Assembly: GCA_018894105.1 (NCBI GenBank)
Contig: CM032119.1
Span: 13,161,246 to 13,225,245 of the forward strand
Length of the DNA: 64,000 bases
Direction of reading: 5' to 3'
DNA from: Jacaranda mimosifolia
Lineage: Eukaryota > Streptophyta > Magnoliopsida > Lamiales > Bignoniaceae
Shown here piece after piece: positions 35,492-47,989 of the stretch (within the stretch, counting starts at the first letter, position 1; each line of letters starts with the position of its first letter). The position numbers and the translations under genes are program-made. The notes below the pieces were generated by a model. That model searched no databases. It worked only from the letters and a program-made list of their open reading frames with translations, and was not told where the DNA came from.

Positions 35492-38411
35492 TGTAGCAAC
35501 CCCTCTCGGAATAGCACCCGAGCTGAGGCGCCACTCAATTCAGTCTTAAATCTCAATTCATAATACAAGTAATAGGTCCACAAGAAGAATTTTCAGAACT
35601 TATCAGAGACATCAGCACATCAAACTTCAACTTAGATGAACCTTGACAAAATACTAAACACGTGCCATTGTTCTTTACTGAACACTCAACAAAACATATA
35701 TATATATATATATACCTTTAGGTTGTCATTGTCAATATTGACATATCACAACATCTCAAAATTCAAACTTAACATTCAAATAATTTCATCTATGTAATCA
35801 AACACCTAAATTATTACAAATATGTTCGTGTCCAAGCTGGAGGCCCAAGTTCATCACCTATTTCTGTCTCGGAAAAATCAAAAGGGACACTACTCACACT
35901 AACCCAAAAGATCATTTCATTGAGCAAAATATATAAAATCAAGTATCTTAAATTCCATACTGATATTCCTATAACAACCTTTAAATAGTTGTCTCGATCA
36001 GGTGTTGACTATATGTACAACCATATCACCTAATCTATTACAAAATAACTTTCACCCAAAGCACGCCTCTGCTTTTCGCTCAAACCTGTCTAGAAAAAGA
36101 ATAAAGAATACCAAGAAGGGTGAGTCTTAAGGACTCAATGAGGGGTAAAATATAAAGCAGTACACGGTTCTGTCGAAGAATCAGTAATTCAACATAATTT
36201 AACTAGCATGAATATAGAAGAAAAAAAAACATGAATATGCTAGAAAAAGGTCATTAATGTCCCATTATTTGAACCAAGAGTTTCGGGCTTACTATTTATC
36301 CATGCACTCAGCAAGGATTAACGTCCCGTTATTTCAAGGGTTCTAGGCTTACGGCTTATCCATGATTCAACAAAGATTAACATCCCATTCTAGGCCTACG
36401 GCTTATCCATGCACTCAGCAAGGATTAACGTCCCATTCTGGGCTTACGACTTATTCATGCACTCAGCAAGGATTAACGTCCTATTATTTTAAGGGTTCTG
36501 AGATTTAGCAAGGATTAAAATCCCATTATGGGCTTAGGGCTTATCCATGCACTCAGCAAGGATTAACGTCCCATTATTCATTCCCATATATGTCAAACAA
36601 AACCAAATAGGTGACAAGAAAAATCAAGGAATCAAACCCTCATAGAGGTATAAGAGTCAATCAACAGATAACAACCAGAAATTCAAACAATTCACAAAAT
36701 TCAAAGGTCAAGATGCATATCACAGGTCAGAAATATATTTAACCCTCACATAGGTTCAACAAATAACATAGTACAGTAATCAAATCAAGTAGCAACCCAC
36801 ATAGGGGCTTATCAAGAAAATCAATAAGTACAAGATGTGCCAGGTTGGCAGATCCTCACCTCCATAGTCTCAGAAATCTGAAATCACATACCACTGGTCC
36901 ATGTGATCTACTTCTTCGTCACTTAACCAAGAGAATAGATCCATGATCAAAATCCTTAATTAAACTTAACAACTTTCAATAATTATAGTATTACTATTAA
37001 TAGTCCCAAAATCACTAATTAGACAATAATTACGATATTTAGGGTCCGATCATTACTATAATTACGGTATGGCTAATTATGCCGTTAGTATGGAAATATA
37101 TACGGATTTACTTCGGTATTAACAAAAGAACATAATCAAGTCTTGATTTATATAATTATCCTCATATCTTCATCCCAAATCAGAAATAACACAGTCCAAT
37201 TATCTTAATTAATCTAATTATTGTCACTTAAATCCCAAATTTACAAAATTAGTGTTCTATTACACCAATTAACTCAATTAACCTAAAATTTATCACATGA
37301 CATACAAATTTGAGTTCACTAAACTATATAATAGTCTATGCGTGGAATGTATGTATACCATATCATATCTCAAATCTTCATTCTTGGCATAATACATGAT
37401 TTATGGAAATGACGGTACAATATAAATATATGTATATAACATAATTCCATTCCAACTTCTTTACCCAAGATCCGACTATAGAAGTGCCAGAATCACAAAC
37501 CGAGAACACCATTACAATCCTCGTGTTGAACTGAAGAATCTGTCCCAGCTCCACCGCTGCCACTGCCGCTGCCGCCATCTACCGTCGTCGAAAAAGTGAA
37601 ACACCACCACCAGTCGAAGCCTCTCAGCTTCAGGAATCCAACACCCCTTCAATTATGAGTTTTGGCGTCGGGAAGGCCTCCAATTGGCCAAAAAATTGAA
37701 CTAGGTCACCTTATCACCGCCGCGCGCCACCACACGTAATTCTCCTCCATCGCTAGTTGGTTTTAGAAAGTAAAGACACTGGGATGATCCTTGAGCTAAA
37801 CCTGTCACAACCTAGGGCTCGAATTGAAGCTTCAGTCACCGGAGACTTCGTGACCACCAACTTCGCCGTGGCAGTAACTTCGAGTCGAAATTACGGCCGC
37901 CTCATCGCTTGGTTTTGGAAGAGGATGGTACCAACGTGTTCCTCATGAGGAGAAAAGTAAAATGGTATATAACTTGATGGGTTTCGTCACTCGTCGGAGA
38001 AGGTGGCTGGAGGAGGAAGACGGTGGTTGCATGGAGGAAAAATGAAGAAAACTGAGGGTTGAATTGCTATATATAGGACTAGTTTCTAAAATCCAAATTT
38101 TGACCACCAAAAATTCTGCCTAGCTTCCAATTGGGTCCTTAAAGGTTTAACCCACTTCAATTTCAGTCCCTAGACTAAGTAAGTCCCTCACTTTGGCCCC
38201 TTTGACCCAAAATATTAGCTATGCAACCCCAAAACTTTGAAAATGTAATCTAATCAAGTCTTGCTTAATTGCACTTTGACCCCCAAAACTTTTAAAATTT
38301 TTGCAATTAAGTCTTTTTTATTTATTTTTCGAGCTATAAAATCCGACTAACCCATATCTTGAACTTCTAAATTTTCATTTTCTCAAAACATTGAATTTTA
38401 GGGATGTTACA
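35492..38411 (-). repeat. 3' LTR of the gypsy element
   Basis: 2920 bp, unusually long. Plus-strand ends are TGTAGCAACCCC and GGGATGTTACA. It closely matches the other LTR throughout; visible differences are substitutions, a longer (AT)n at about 35695-35714 and rearranged minisatellite units. A GC-richer, genic-looking part (37480-37960) with CCACCACC and GCCGCC runs is shared by both LTRs and carries no conserved frame (the 63-codon frame at 37757-37948 is absent from the other copy). Confidence 0.93.
36270..36585. repeat. Minisatellite inside the left LTR
   Basis: About six imperfect units built on CAGCAAGGATTAACGTCCCATT and GGGCTTACGGCTTATCCATGCA-like halves (longer than shown motifs are avoided). 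Basic unit about 50 bp, with some units about 65 bp through an extra ATTTCAAGGGTTCT insert. Order and number of short and long units differ from the right LTR (41120-41455). Confidence 0.85.
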
Positions 38412-38429
38412 ATCCTTCCCCCTTAAAAG
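38412..38429 (-). promoter_or_regulatory. Polypurine tract of the gypsy element
   Basis: Minus-strand CTTTTAAGGGGGAAGGAT directly abuts the LTR start TGTAACATCCC, the expected plus-strand primer. Confidence 0.85.
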
Positions 38430-38859
38430 AATATGGTCCCCAGATTCTCATCTTTAATTAGATGAATTTCGATTAATATCGATAAACATAACATCCTTGT
38501 TCCTCAATGCGTCAACCACATGTCACTTCAATACTTAATATATATCCTCCATCTAAGTTCTAGCAAAGTGCATACCTTTATATAAAAGATAGTAAAACCA
38601 TTACATCAATAAACAACTAACAACATCACAAGATCATACCTACATAATATTTACATTAAGGAGTAGTCAAGTTCAAACTTAACATACTAGACTTCATAAC
38701 ACATCATACATTCCCAACAGCTAATTGCAGGATCACAAAACTAAACATACTAGTTACAGTCATGAACAAACTATTCGAGGAATAAGGTCTATAATATGTA
38801 GGATGAAACTTTCCTTAATCGTTTAAAACTTAGTTAGAATCCTCAACTTCCTATTTTCC

Positions 38860-39965
38860 TTTTCCCCACAGGTGATGTGCCTGTCTGTCTGGGGCAATCT
38901 CTTACAAAGTGCTGGTTGTTATCGCAACCCACACATCTGCATGTTTTCTCTAACAATCAGTCTCTTCATGGCCAAATTCCCCATAGAATTTACATTGTTT
39001 TCATGCCATTCCTTGAACCAAATTTGTAGCCCACCAGTCTAATGTGTTCGTTGATCAAGGCCTCCAATCTGTAGTTGTTGTTTCCTCTCGGGGTAATCCC
39101 ATCCATCACGGTGCATTTTTCCTTTTTGGCTCTTATCTTCAATCTTTTAGATCTCCTGCGGGTCTGATTCTACCTGTAGCGCCTTACTCACCGCACGATT
39201 GTAGCTTGGAAGATCACATGAGAAAAGGCCCCATCTAAGTTTTGGTCGTAACCCTTCCATAAACTTACGAACCTATCGCCCCTTATCTGCAAGTATGTGA
39301 GGTGCATACCAAATCAATCGGCTAAATGCGGCTTCATAATGGCTGACTGACGCTGCTCCTTGTATTAATTCCATGAATTTTCTTTCCCTGGCATGCTTAG
39401 TCACCTCCGATACGTATTTTTCCATAAACTCCTAGGTGAAGTTTTTCCCAAGTTTGATGAGTTCCCTCGGCAATCCACCTATTATCGATCATTTGCCACC
39501 AATCATGTGCAGGACCCTCCAGAGGAAATGTAGCATATCGGATCTTTTGCTCATCTAGATAACATAGAGTTCCAAATATCTTTTCTAAGCTCTTAACCCA
39601 CATCTCGACTTTTCTGTCATGAGGTTCCCCTAGGAATTTTGGGGGTTGCAATTGAAGGAACCGATCTAAAGCTCAGTCTTCTGTAGGCTTTTCAACATTC
39701 TATGCTTGATTACCCTGTCCCTACTGCTGGCAAACTGCATAAATTGTTGCCATATCTAAAATATGGGCTCCGCTGGTTGGCTCACAGCTGGTTGATTAAC
39801 CTGAAAGATCTGTTAAACCTCTTCTTTTGTCTGAGTTCGTGGTTCAATTGGTGCTCTTTGCCTAGGGATACGATGTGCAGTGGTCCATGGGCTAGGCGGT
39901 CTCCCTCTCCCACACCGACTTGCTTGAGGTAGGTCAAGTATATGGGAACCATCATGGGATGCCAT
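38860..39965 (-). pseudogene. Ty3/gypsy gag (broken)
   Basis: A capsid/nucleocapsid gene relic that would form the virus-like particle. A likely start ATG at 39965 gives about 50 basic, Pro- and Arg-rich codons before an in-frame stop at 39815-39813. The capsid core appears at 39651-39397 (MQPPKFLGEP, DEQKIRYATFPLEGPAHDWW), then shifts frame and continues (EKYVSEVTKHARERKFMELI near 39430-39370; RKFMEGLRPKLRWG near 39260-39215). A perfect CX2CX4HX4C zinc knuckle, CVGCDNNQHFVRDC, is encoded at about 38935-38894. Stops and at least one frameshift mean no full protein can be made from this copy. Confidence 0.88.
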
Positions 39966-40352
39966 TACTTTTTTTAAATCATCCTTTGTTCCTCCTTAAC
40001 TTGCTACTGTCAAAATTACACAATGACATCTAAAGTTAGCATCAACATTTTTGTCCTTCAAATATAAGTATAAGGTATTTGGCAAATTGACCAAATCCTT
40101 TATAACATATTAAAGTTCTATATAAGAACTTTCAGTATCACCCTAATCCCATCCACAATTCTTTCTTAGCCACAAGAAGATTTTCAATCACACATAAAAT
40201 GACCAAAGTTCCCTTCTTAGTCTAAAATCCAATGATCATTTTGGATGTGAAGACTACCAACAAGTCAACTATCCTAGATATAATCCCCTACTTCCTACAG
40301 ACTCTTCATGTACTCTCTTAATACCCATTTACCTAAGTTATCGTCAACCTAA

Positions 40353-40364
40353 GCTCTGATACCA
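40353..40364 (-). promoter_or_regulatory. Primer binding site, initiator Met-tRNA type
   Basis: Minus strand TGGTATCAGAGC, the exact canonical plant complement to the 3' end of initiator methionine tRNA, four bases from the 5' LTR. It sets the element orientation. Confidence 0.93.
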
Positions 40365-41119
40365 CCTCTGTAGCACCCCATCTCGGGACAACACCCAAGC
40401 TAAGGCGCCACTCAGTTCAGTCTTAAATCTCAATTCATAATACAAGTAATAGGCCCACAAGAAGAATTTTCAGAATTTATCAGAGACAGCAGCAAACTTC
40501 AACTTAGACGAACCTTGACAAAATACTAAACACGTGCCATGGTTCTTTCCTTAACACTCAACAAAACATATACATACCTTTAGGTTATCATTGTTAATCC
40601 TGACATATCACAACATTTCAAAATCCAAATTTAACGTTCAAATGATTTCATCTATGTAATTAAACACCTAAATTATTACAAATATGTTTGTGTTCAAGCC
40701 GGAGGTTCGAGTTCATCGCCTATTCCTGTCTCACAAAAATCAAAGGGGATACTACTCGCACTAACCCAAAAGATCATTTCATTGAGCGAAATATATATAA
40801 TCAAGTATCTTAAATTCCATACAGATATTCCCATAACAACCTTTAAATAGTTGTATCGATCAGGTGTTGACTATATGTACAACCATATCAACTAATCTAT
40901 TACAAAATAACTTTCATCCAAAGCACTCCTTTGCTTTTCGCTCAAACATGTCTAGAAAAAGAATAAAGAATACCAAGAAGGGTGAGTCTTAAAGACTTAG
41001 TGAGGGGTAAAATATAAAGCAGTACACGGTTCTATCGAAGAATCAGTAATTCAATAGAATTTAACTAGCATGAATACAGGAAAAAAACATGAATATGCTA
41101 GAAAAGGTCATTAATGTCC

Positions 41120-41455
41120 TGTTATTTGAACTAAAAGTTTTGAGCTTACATCTTATCCATGCATGCAGCAAGGATTAACGTCCCGTTATTTCAAGAGCTC
41201 TGGGCTTACGGCTTATCCATGCATTCAGCAAAGATAAACGTCCCATTTCGGGCCTACGGCTTATCCATGCACTCAGCAAGGATTAACGTCCCATTCCGGG
41301 TTTATGGCTTATCCATGCAATCAACAAGGAATAATGTCCTATTATATCAAGGGTTTTGGCTTTACGGCTTATCCATTCATGCAACAAGGATTAACGTCCC
41401 ATTTCGAGCTTACGACTTATCCATGCATTCGGCAAGGATTAACGTCCCGTTATTC
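41120..41455. repeat. Minisatellite inside the right LTR
   Basis: Same units as 36270-36585, about six, again mixing about 51 bp and about 66 bp forms. The arrangement of the long form differs from the left copy, so units have been gained, lost or converted since insertion. Confidence 0.85.
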
Positions 41456-42901
41456 ATTCCTATATATGCCAAACAAAACCAAATAGGTGACAAGCAAAAT
41501 AAAAGAATCAAAGCCTCATAGGGGTATAAGAGTCAATCAACAGATAACAACCAACAATTCAAACCATTCATAAAATCCAAAGGCCAAGATGCATATCATA
41601 GGTCAGAAATAGATTTAACTCTCATAGGGGTTCAACAAATAACATAGTATGGTAATCAAGTCAAGTACCAACCCTCACATGGGCTTATCAAGAAAGCCAA
41701 TAGGTACAAGATGTGCCAGGTTGGCAGATCCTCACCTCCGTAGTCTCAAAAATCTGAAATCACAAACCACTAGTCCACAGGATCCACTTCTTTATCACCT
41801 AACCAAGAGAATAGATCTACTATCAAAATCCTTAGCTAACCTTAATAATCTCCAATAATTACAGTCTTACTATTAATAGTCCCAAAATCACTAGTTAGAC
41901 ATTCATTACGATATTTAGGGTCCAATCGTTACTATCATTACGGTACAGCTAATTATGCCATTAGTACGGGAATATATACGGGTTTATATCGGCATTAACA
42001 AAAGAACATAATGAAGTTCTTATTTATATAATTATCCTTATATCGTCATCCTAAATCAGAAATAATAGTCAAATAATCTTAATTAATCCAATTATTATCA
42101 CTTAAGTCTCAAATTTACAAAATTAGTGTTCTATTACTTCAAATAACTCAATTAACCTAAAATTTATCACATGATATACACATTTGAGTTCGCTAAACGA
42201 TATAATAGTCCATGGGTGGAATATATATGTACCACATCACATCTCAAATCCTCATTATTGGCATAATACATGCTTTATGGAAATAACAGTACTATATATA
42301 TAACATAATTCCATTCCAACTCCTTTACCCGAAATCCGACTATAGAAGCATCGGAATCACAAGCTGAGAACACCGTTACGATCCTCACGACAAGATGAAG
42401 AATATGTCCCAGCTCCGCCGCCACGTCGCTGACCACCGTCACCATCGTCGAAAAAGTGAAACACCACCACCAATCAAAGCCTCTCAGCTTCAGGAATTCA
42501 ATGCCCCCTTCAATTTTGAGTTTTGTCGTCAGGAAGGCGTCTAATTGGCTGAAAAATTAAATTGGGTCACCTTATCACCACCACGTGTCGCCACGCGTAA
42601 TTCTTCTCCGTCGCTGGTTGGTTCGTGCAATTGAGGACACCAGGATGCTACTTGAGCTAAACCTATCACAGCCCATGGCTCGGACTAAAGCTTCAGTTGC
42701 CATGACAATAACTTTGACTTGAAATTTCGGCCGCCTCACTGCTTGGTTTTGGAAGAGGATGGTACCAGCGTGTTCCTCATGAGGAGAGGAGCAAAATGGT
42801 ATATAACTTGATGGGTTTTGTCGCTCGTCGGAGAAGATGGCTGGAGGAGGAAGACGGTGGTTGCATGGAGGAAAAATGAAGAAAACTGGGGGTTGAATTG
42901 C

Positions 42902-42909
42902 TATATATA
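42902..42909 (-). promoter_or_regulatory. LTR TATA box
   Basis: TATATATA inside CCTATATATAGCAATTC on the minus strand; the twin at about 38070-38077 in the other LTR is identical in context. It is the likely core promoter of the gypsy element. Confidence 0.55.
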
Positions 42910-43251
42910 GGACTGGTTTCTAAAATCCAAAATTTGACCCCCAAAACTTCTATCCAGCTTCCAATTGGGTCCTTAAAGGTTTAACCCACTTCAATTTCAG
43001 TCCCTAGACTAAGTTAGTGCCTCACTTTGGCCCCTTTGACCCAAAATATTAGCCATGCAACCCCAAAATTTTGAAAATGTGATCCAATCAAGTCTTACTT
43101 AATTGCACTTTGACCCCAAAACTTTTGCAATTTTTGCAATTAAGTTCTTTTTATTTATTTTTCTAACCATAAAATCCAACCAACCCATATCTTGAATTTT
43201 TAAATTCTTATTTTCTCAAAAAAAATCAAATTTTAGGGGTGTTGCATTGGA

Positions 43252-44738
43252 AGTATAGAATTCTTTTCGCCTTCTCACTAAATAATCTTAAAATTGATTT
43301 TTTATAACATCATATATTTAAGATTTCATATTCTTTAATGTCTTTAATTATATGTTCATAGCTTTTAATATTAAATTTGATATATTGAAGTAATATTTAA
43401 TTTTACTCATTCAATAATTATATAAATATATAGTATTTTTAAGAATATGTAGGGGGATAATGCCAGTTCTATGTAAATGGACAATTTTTATTTCATCCAA
43501 ATTTGTGTCTGATTTCAAATAGAATCAGGAATAAAAATTGATTATGTCTTTGCAAAAAATAACATTCTACCTAATAGGTGATTTTTATTTTATTTTATGT
43601 ATCATTTCGAACCTACCATTTAAGGCCCATTTACTTGGTGATATGAAATATAAAGTGATGGGATGGAATGAGGATGAAGAGTAGAATTAGGTGATTTTAA
43701 ATTATATTTACTTTATGGGGCGATGCAAAGAAATGAAAATAGATAATTGCATTAATTGTTTACTTTGATAGATGATAGTATTAGGATAATATTTAAAAGA
43801 AAATAAAATACCCATTAATTAAAAAAAGAAATAAAAATGTAATTCAAATCTGAAGCTATGTGATTAGCAATGTGGCTGTAAGTGATTTAGAGCAGCAGCG
43901 CCAGACAGCCAGTTCATGGTAGTCGGGTTTCTCATAATTTTTATAAGTTCAGAGGACATAAATGTAATTTAAATAAGTGGTAAAATGAGGACATAATGAG
44001 AAATTTGCAATTTTGCACTATCATCCCACAAGGCTGGAGTAAAATTATTTTTCATTCCATCTAAAGGATCGACGCCACATCCCATATTTTATGTCTACAT
44101 TATCGGATTAGGGGTTAATTCCCAAGCCTCCATCATAAATTATGAACATCATCTAATGAAATAGAATGTTGTTGTTGCCTCTCATTTCTCGTCATCTGAA
44201 AAAGGAAATTGGGCGTTAGGGTTAAGATTATTTTTTGGATATGAGAAATAAAAACACAATTAAAGATAAGATAATTCATAAAATAAATTGATAATTTTTT
44301 TACATCAAAAATGAAAATCATCACATTTCCATATTCCTAACTTTCTCTGAGCACTACTGGTAATGTATTTTTCAAATCACAAAATTACAGCATAAATTGG
44401 TACGAAAACATTAGGTTTACGATAGTGAAAAATCGTCTCAAGATAATTGCAGTATCTTGAAGAAATTATGAATTTTCCATCAAAAGGTGCTTGTACCTTT
44501 TCAATTTTCATATTTAATATTGATTTATAATGCTAAAAGTGTCGATTTGTTGTCCAATTTTTTTTAAAATATATATAATTTTTACTGTGAGTCTGGAAAT
44601 TTTATGTGTACTTCTATTTTTATATTGTTTTCATGCATTTTTATATACTAATATGTTATTAATTATGATATTGCAATTCATGGAACTAGTGGACTCTTGA
44701 TTTTGCATTTTCTAATTATTTTTTTAAAATAATAATTC
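43252..44738. other. Intergenic stretch between gypsy element and APO locus
   Basis: AT-rich, no coding exon or complete element recognised. It should contain the promoter of the APO gene if the candidate first exon is right; I see no specific control site other than ordinary AT-rich DNA. Confidence 0.4.
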
Positions 44739-46256
44739 ATGGTTATATTAAAGAGACGAACGATAAAATTCTTTCGCACTCTACAGTCTACACTCTCCTC
44801 ATTTCATTGTAGCATAGAACGTGACCAGTACGAGCAAAACCACTCCCACCAGTCATCTCCCTTAACAGGTAGATGCTCCCTTTACTCAAGCGCGCGCTCA
44901 CGAGAAAATCAATCTTTTTTGCCCTAATTACACCGGTGAATTGCTTAATTTTGTTAAATTATCAATTGGTCTGTGTTTTGAGTTGATGGGTTTCCTAGCT
45001 ATGTGTGTTCAGGCACTTCTACTTTTTGCAGTTTACCAAAGCTTCATTTGGTTTATTCTCAAGTATTTGCGAGTTTTAAAGGAGTTGAAATTTGGATTCT
45101 ATAGGTGATGAACTAGATGGCCACTGTCTTAAGTGGAAAGCCGACAGACCTGAAAATTCAGCTAGAAATCATCTAGTTGCGAACTTAAACATTTTTCATC
45201 TTGTGCGTCGTCATTTCTAAAGAATAATTCGCTAGATAACTTACTGTGAGCTCTTAATTTTCCCATTAGTTCAGTTTTATGAATGTCATTTTTGGATGAT
45301 CGCAGTTAATCGCTTTATTTGCACTCTGAAAAAGAGAGAAAAAAATTAAAATACTGGGCTGTATTATTAATTAGTTTTATGAATTAGCTTGATGCTAGCT
45401 TGAGTCTGAATGTTTTCTAAAACTGGATTTGGTTTTATCTTATCACAACTAATCTTATTTTATTGAAACGGTCCATTTAACTCCAATAAGGTACGTTCCG
45501 TGTGTGGACATTATTGTATGGATGGCTTTTTATCCAAGTACATTTGCCTATAACCCCGCATAATCCACTATAAACTTTGGACTCTGGTAGAATATAATTT
45601 TAGTTTGTAATGTTTATCCATGAGTTTAAGGGTTGATTTATGATGTTTTCCTAGTATTATATTAGCTTTGGGATATCATAGTGTATAAAATTGTCTCTTC
45701 AAGAACATAAAGTAGTGCCAAAGGGCATACTTGTCAACATAGCGGTATTTTCTTGCTATGCTCCTCTGTCGTTTTGGTTTCTACCATTTAGTTGATGAAG
45801 TCAAGTAAATTTTTGCCCTTTCTAGTGCAGATTTCAGAATCAGGTTTCTTCTGAGACTAAAAGGACAGTCTACAGGAGGTAAATGCTCCAAAAGTCAACA
45901 GCAGTCGCTTTTGCTTCATGGACTCCATCAAACAATGGTAAATATGTCGTTTTCTTTCTATAATCATTGTATAACTGATTGCCTTGGGTATCTATCCGAA
46001 ACCTGATGATGTTTCCTCTCTCTATGTAGTTGTATCACTAACAAATACAACACCGTTTTGATTCTGGAGATGAGTCATAACAATCCATAAACTAGTTTTG
46101 GCTTCTCTGTCTAATTGCAAACAAATCTAACCATTGAATCATATGAAACGACTGTATATTTTATGTTTATTTTTCTTTTCAGGCGCTTCACTTGGCCTAG
46201 TAGAATTTAAGATTTCTCAGCTTCCAGTTCCAAGGTCAAGTTTCCATGGGCTAAAG
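44739..46256 (+). other. Candidate 5' exons of the APO gene (leader or N-terminal extension)
   Basis: Three segments bounded by plausible splice sites: one ending at 44868 (donor AACAG/GTAGAT), 45831-45878 (acceptor TCTAGTGCAG, donor GGAG/GTAAAT) and 46183-46256 (acceptor TTTTCTTTTCAG, weaker donor AAAG/GTTCAT). Joined to the CDS exon at 51627 they stay open and exactly in frame from an ATG at 44739 for 89 codons. The predicted start, MVILKRRTIKFFRTLQSTLS, looks like a mitochondrial presequence. Against this, a TATATTAAAG at 44744 and a CT-rich stretch after it could mean these are untranslated leader exons, and the downstream ATG alone already gives the family length. Confidence 0.35.
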
Positions 46257-47074
46257 GTTCATTTTCTGCCATTGCGTATTACTTGTGTTTCTGTTAAGCA
46301 TATTTCTTTTCCATTTTTGCTCTTGTTTGTGGGTGCTTCTGTGATTTGGCCCATGTTTATTCAGAAATTTAATACACCCTTTCTAAATAATTTTTTACAA
46401 ATGGAGACCCTTGCAGGCATTCTGTTTCAAGAATCTGTGTGAATAGTATAGAAATTTGATCTCACTGAAAAGGTAATTTCATATGAAGGAAAATGTTTAC
46501 CATGTGATACTCAAGAATCAGTCTACATTACATGATCTCCTTCATTGATTGCTTATTTTACACCACTCCTTCCACATTGCTCCCTTCGTCCTTCTCTTTG
46601 ATAGTGGTCCCTGATTGTTTATTGAAATGCTAGTTCCAAATATTCCCTCATAACTATTCCTTCCTAATAAAAGGAAATCATGGTAATGTCAACACAAAGT
46701 CAAGTTCTAGATTTGTTACCCATAGACCCAGAAAAGTAAAGAAAGAAAATGTCCTAAGATGGTATGTGGTTTCTCACTTGGAAAAAGGGATGTTGTAACT
46801 GGAGAATTGATTGATCAGTTGGTGCAATATTTCCATCACTAGTCTAAGAGTAGAGGTTCTATTGAGATATCCCTACTTAGACTTGAATGTTTGAAGATTT
46901 AATTGTCACAAAAATGGGGATCAGAAGAGTTAGGGAGAAGAGAATGAACGGAAGGGAACATATAAGTGGCGTTGAAGTCTTTGAGGAAGAGGGCAATTTC
47001 TTTTAGTTTAAAGTAAGGGTTCTCTCTCTCTTAAAAAAATTCATAAGTTTCTAGAAATTTCTTCACCATTTATG
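46257..47074. other. Left part of the large APO intron
   Basis: Ordinary intron-like sequence; no element ends or coding segments seen before the hAT element. Confidence 0.35.
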
Positions 47075-47784
47075 CATAGTTGTTAAAGGCGATCACCATT
47101 GTCGCCTAAGGCGAGAGGCGACAAGGGCAAGGGGAAATCACCTTTTCTCTCTGCAGGTTAGGCAGTTCAGAAAAGCACTAAGAGGCGAGCCTTTGCTCGC
47201 CTTTTTCTCAGGCGAGAAGCAAGCAAAGGGCATGCCTCTGTGAAGCCAGGTTTTTCACAAGTTTGCAACGGCAGATTTCAAAACGAAAAAAGCCCAGATT
47301 GAAAAAGAAACAGAAAAAGAAAAAACCAGAATGCACTTAAAAAACCCTCGCAAGTGGACAACAACTTAGCAAAGGAAAAATAAGGACGCCAAAATCACTT
47401 ACCTATCTTATTCCTTCACCCTTCCGGCGTTCCCAAGTCCCAACAACCTGCTGTTGCAGCATCACTTCCTAGCAATTACCCCTTTGGTTTAAAATTATGG
47501 ATTTTTTTATGATTTTTAGTTTTCCTTTAAAACTCTTTGTTTGTGATGGTTTGCACTTATTGTACTTAAAACTTGATTGAGTAACTTGAGTTAGATTTTA
47601 TCATCTTATATTTGTTGCATATTCTATGGGTTATCTACTCTATCTACACTGAGACTTATTAAATACATAATATCTTTTATAACAATTTTTATTTTAGCTC
47701 ATTGCTTCAAAAAGGCAAGCGCCTCTCGCCTCTCGCACTAGAGGCCTGGTCGCCTAGCACCGCTTTTTGCATCTAACAACTATG
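47075..47784. mobile_element. Non-autonomous hAT element (710 bp) in the APO intron
   Basis: Perfect 8 bp direct repeats CATTTATG flank it (47067-47074, 47785-47792). Terminal inverted repeats CATAGTTGTTA / TAACAACTATG, followed by GGCGAGAGGCGA-type motifs at the left and TCGCCTCTCGCC at the right, give a wider imperfect inverted structure. Length excludes an autonomous transposase. GC-rich AGGCG words at both ends stand out against the AT-rich core. Confidence 0.88.
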
Positions 47785-47989
47785 CATTTATGTAAAGCAC
47801 ATGAATCGAGTGACTCCTTCCTGACATGCTATTAAAATGGGGACCAACCTCTTCAAATAATTAAATCACAATTTTGAACCACTTTCTTAACATCAATGAT
47901 GCAAATAAGGGAAACAAAATCCGAAATTTCCCAAGTAGTCTCTTATGCTATCTTCTTGTTGGTAAAATCGGATGCATAAGATGTTTACG

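Larger units (their letters stand above)
35492..43246 (-). mobile_element. Complete non-autonomous Ty3/gypsy element (7.75 kb)
   Basis: Two long direct repeats (35492-38411 and 40369-43246) with TG...CA ends enclose 1957 bp. A perfect 5 bp target duplication TTGGA flanks the whole (35487-35491 and 43247-43251), proving a single retrotransposition event. The primer site is beside the right LTR and the polypurine tract beside the left, so transcription runs on the minus strand. The interior holds only a broken gag; no protease, reverse transcriptase, RNase H or integrase is present. It must have moved with enzymes from a full-length relative, as in elements described as TR-GAG type. Confidence 0.95.
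40369..43246 (-). repeat. 5' LTR of the gypsy element
   Basis: 2878 bp; plus-strand ends TGTAGCACCCC and GGGGTGTTGCA. As the upstream LTR in the minus sense it drives transcription of the element. The 120-codon frame at 41159-41521 is only the minisatellite read through (unit near 51 bp keeps frame) and should not be taken as a gene. Confidence 0.93.

Noticed and set aside
36270..36585. Possible CRISPR-like spaced repeat array
   Set aside because: Units are adjoining and imperfect with no unique spacers, inside a plant retrotransposon LTR.
39702..39932. 76-codon plus-strand frame
   Set aside because: Antisense to the gypsy gag N-terminal region.
41159..41521. A 120-codon open frame with repeated MHSARINVPFRAYGLS-like units
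   Set aside because: It is the LTR minisatellite read in a frame kept open because the unit is near 51 bp; the other LTR copy does not keep it open.
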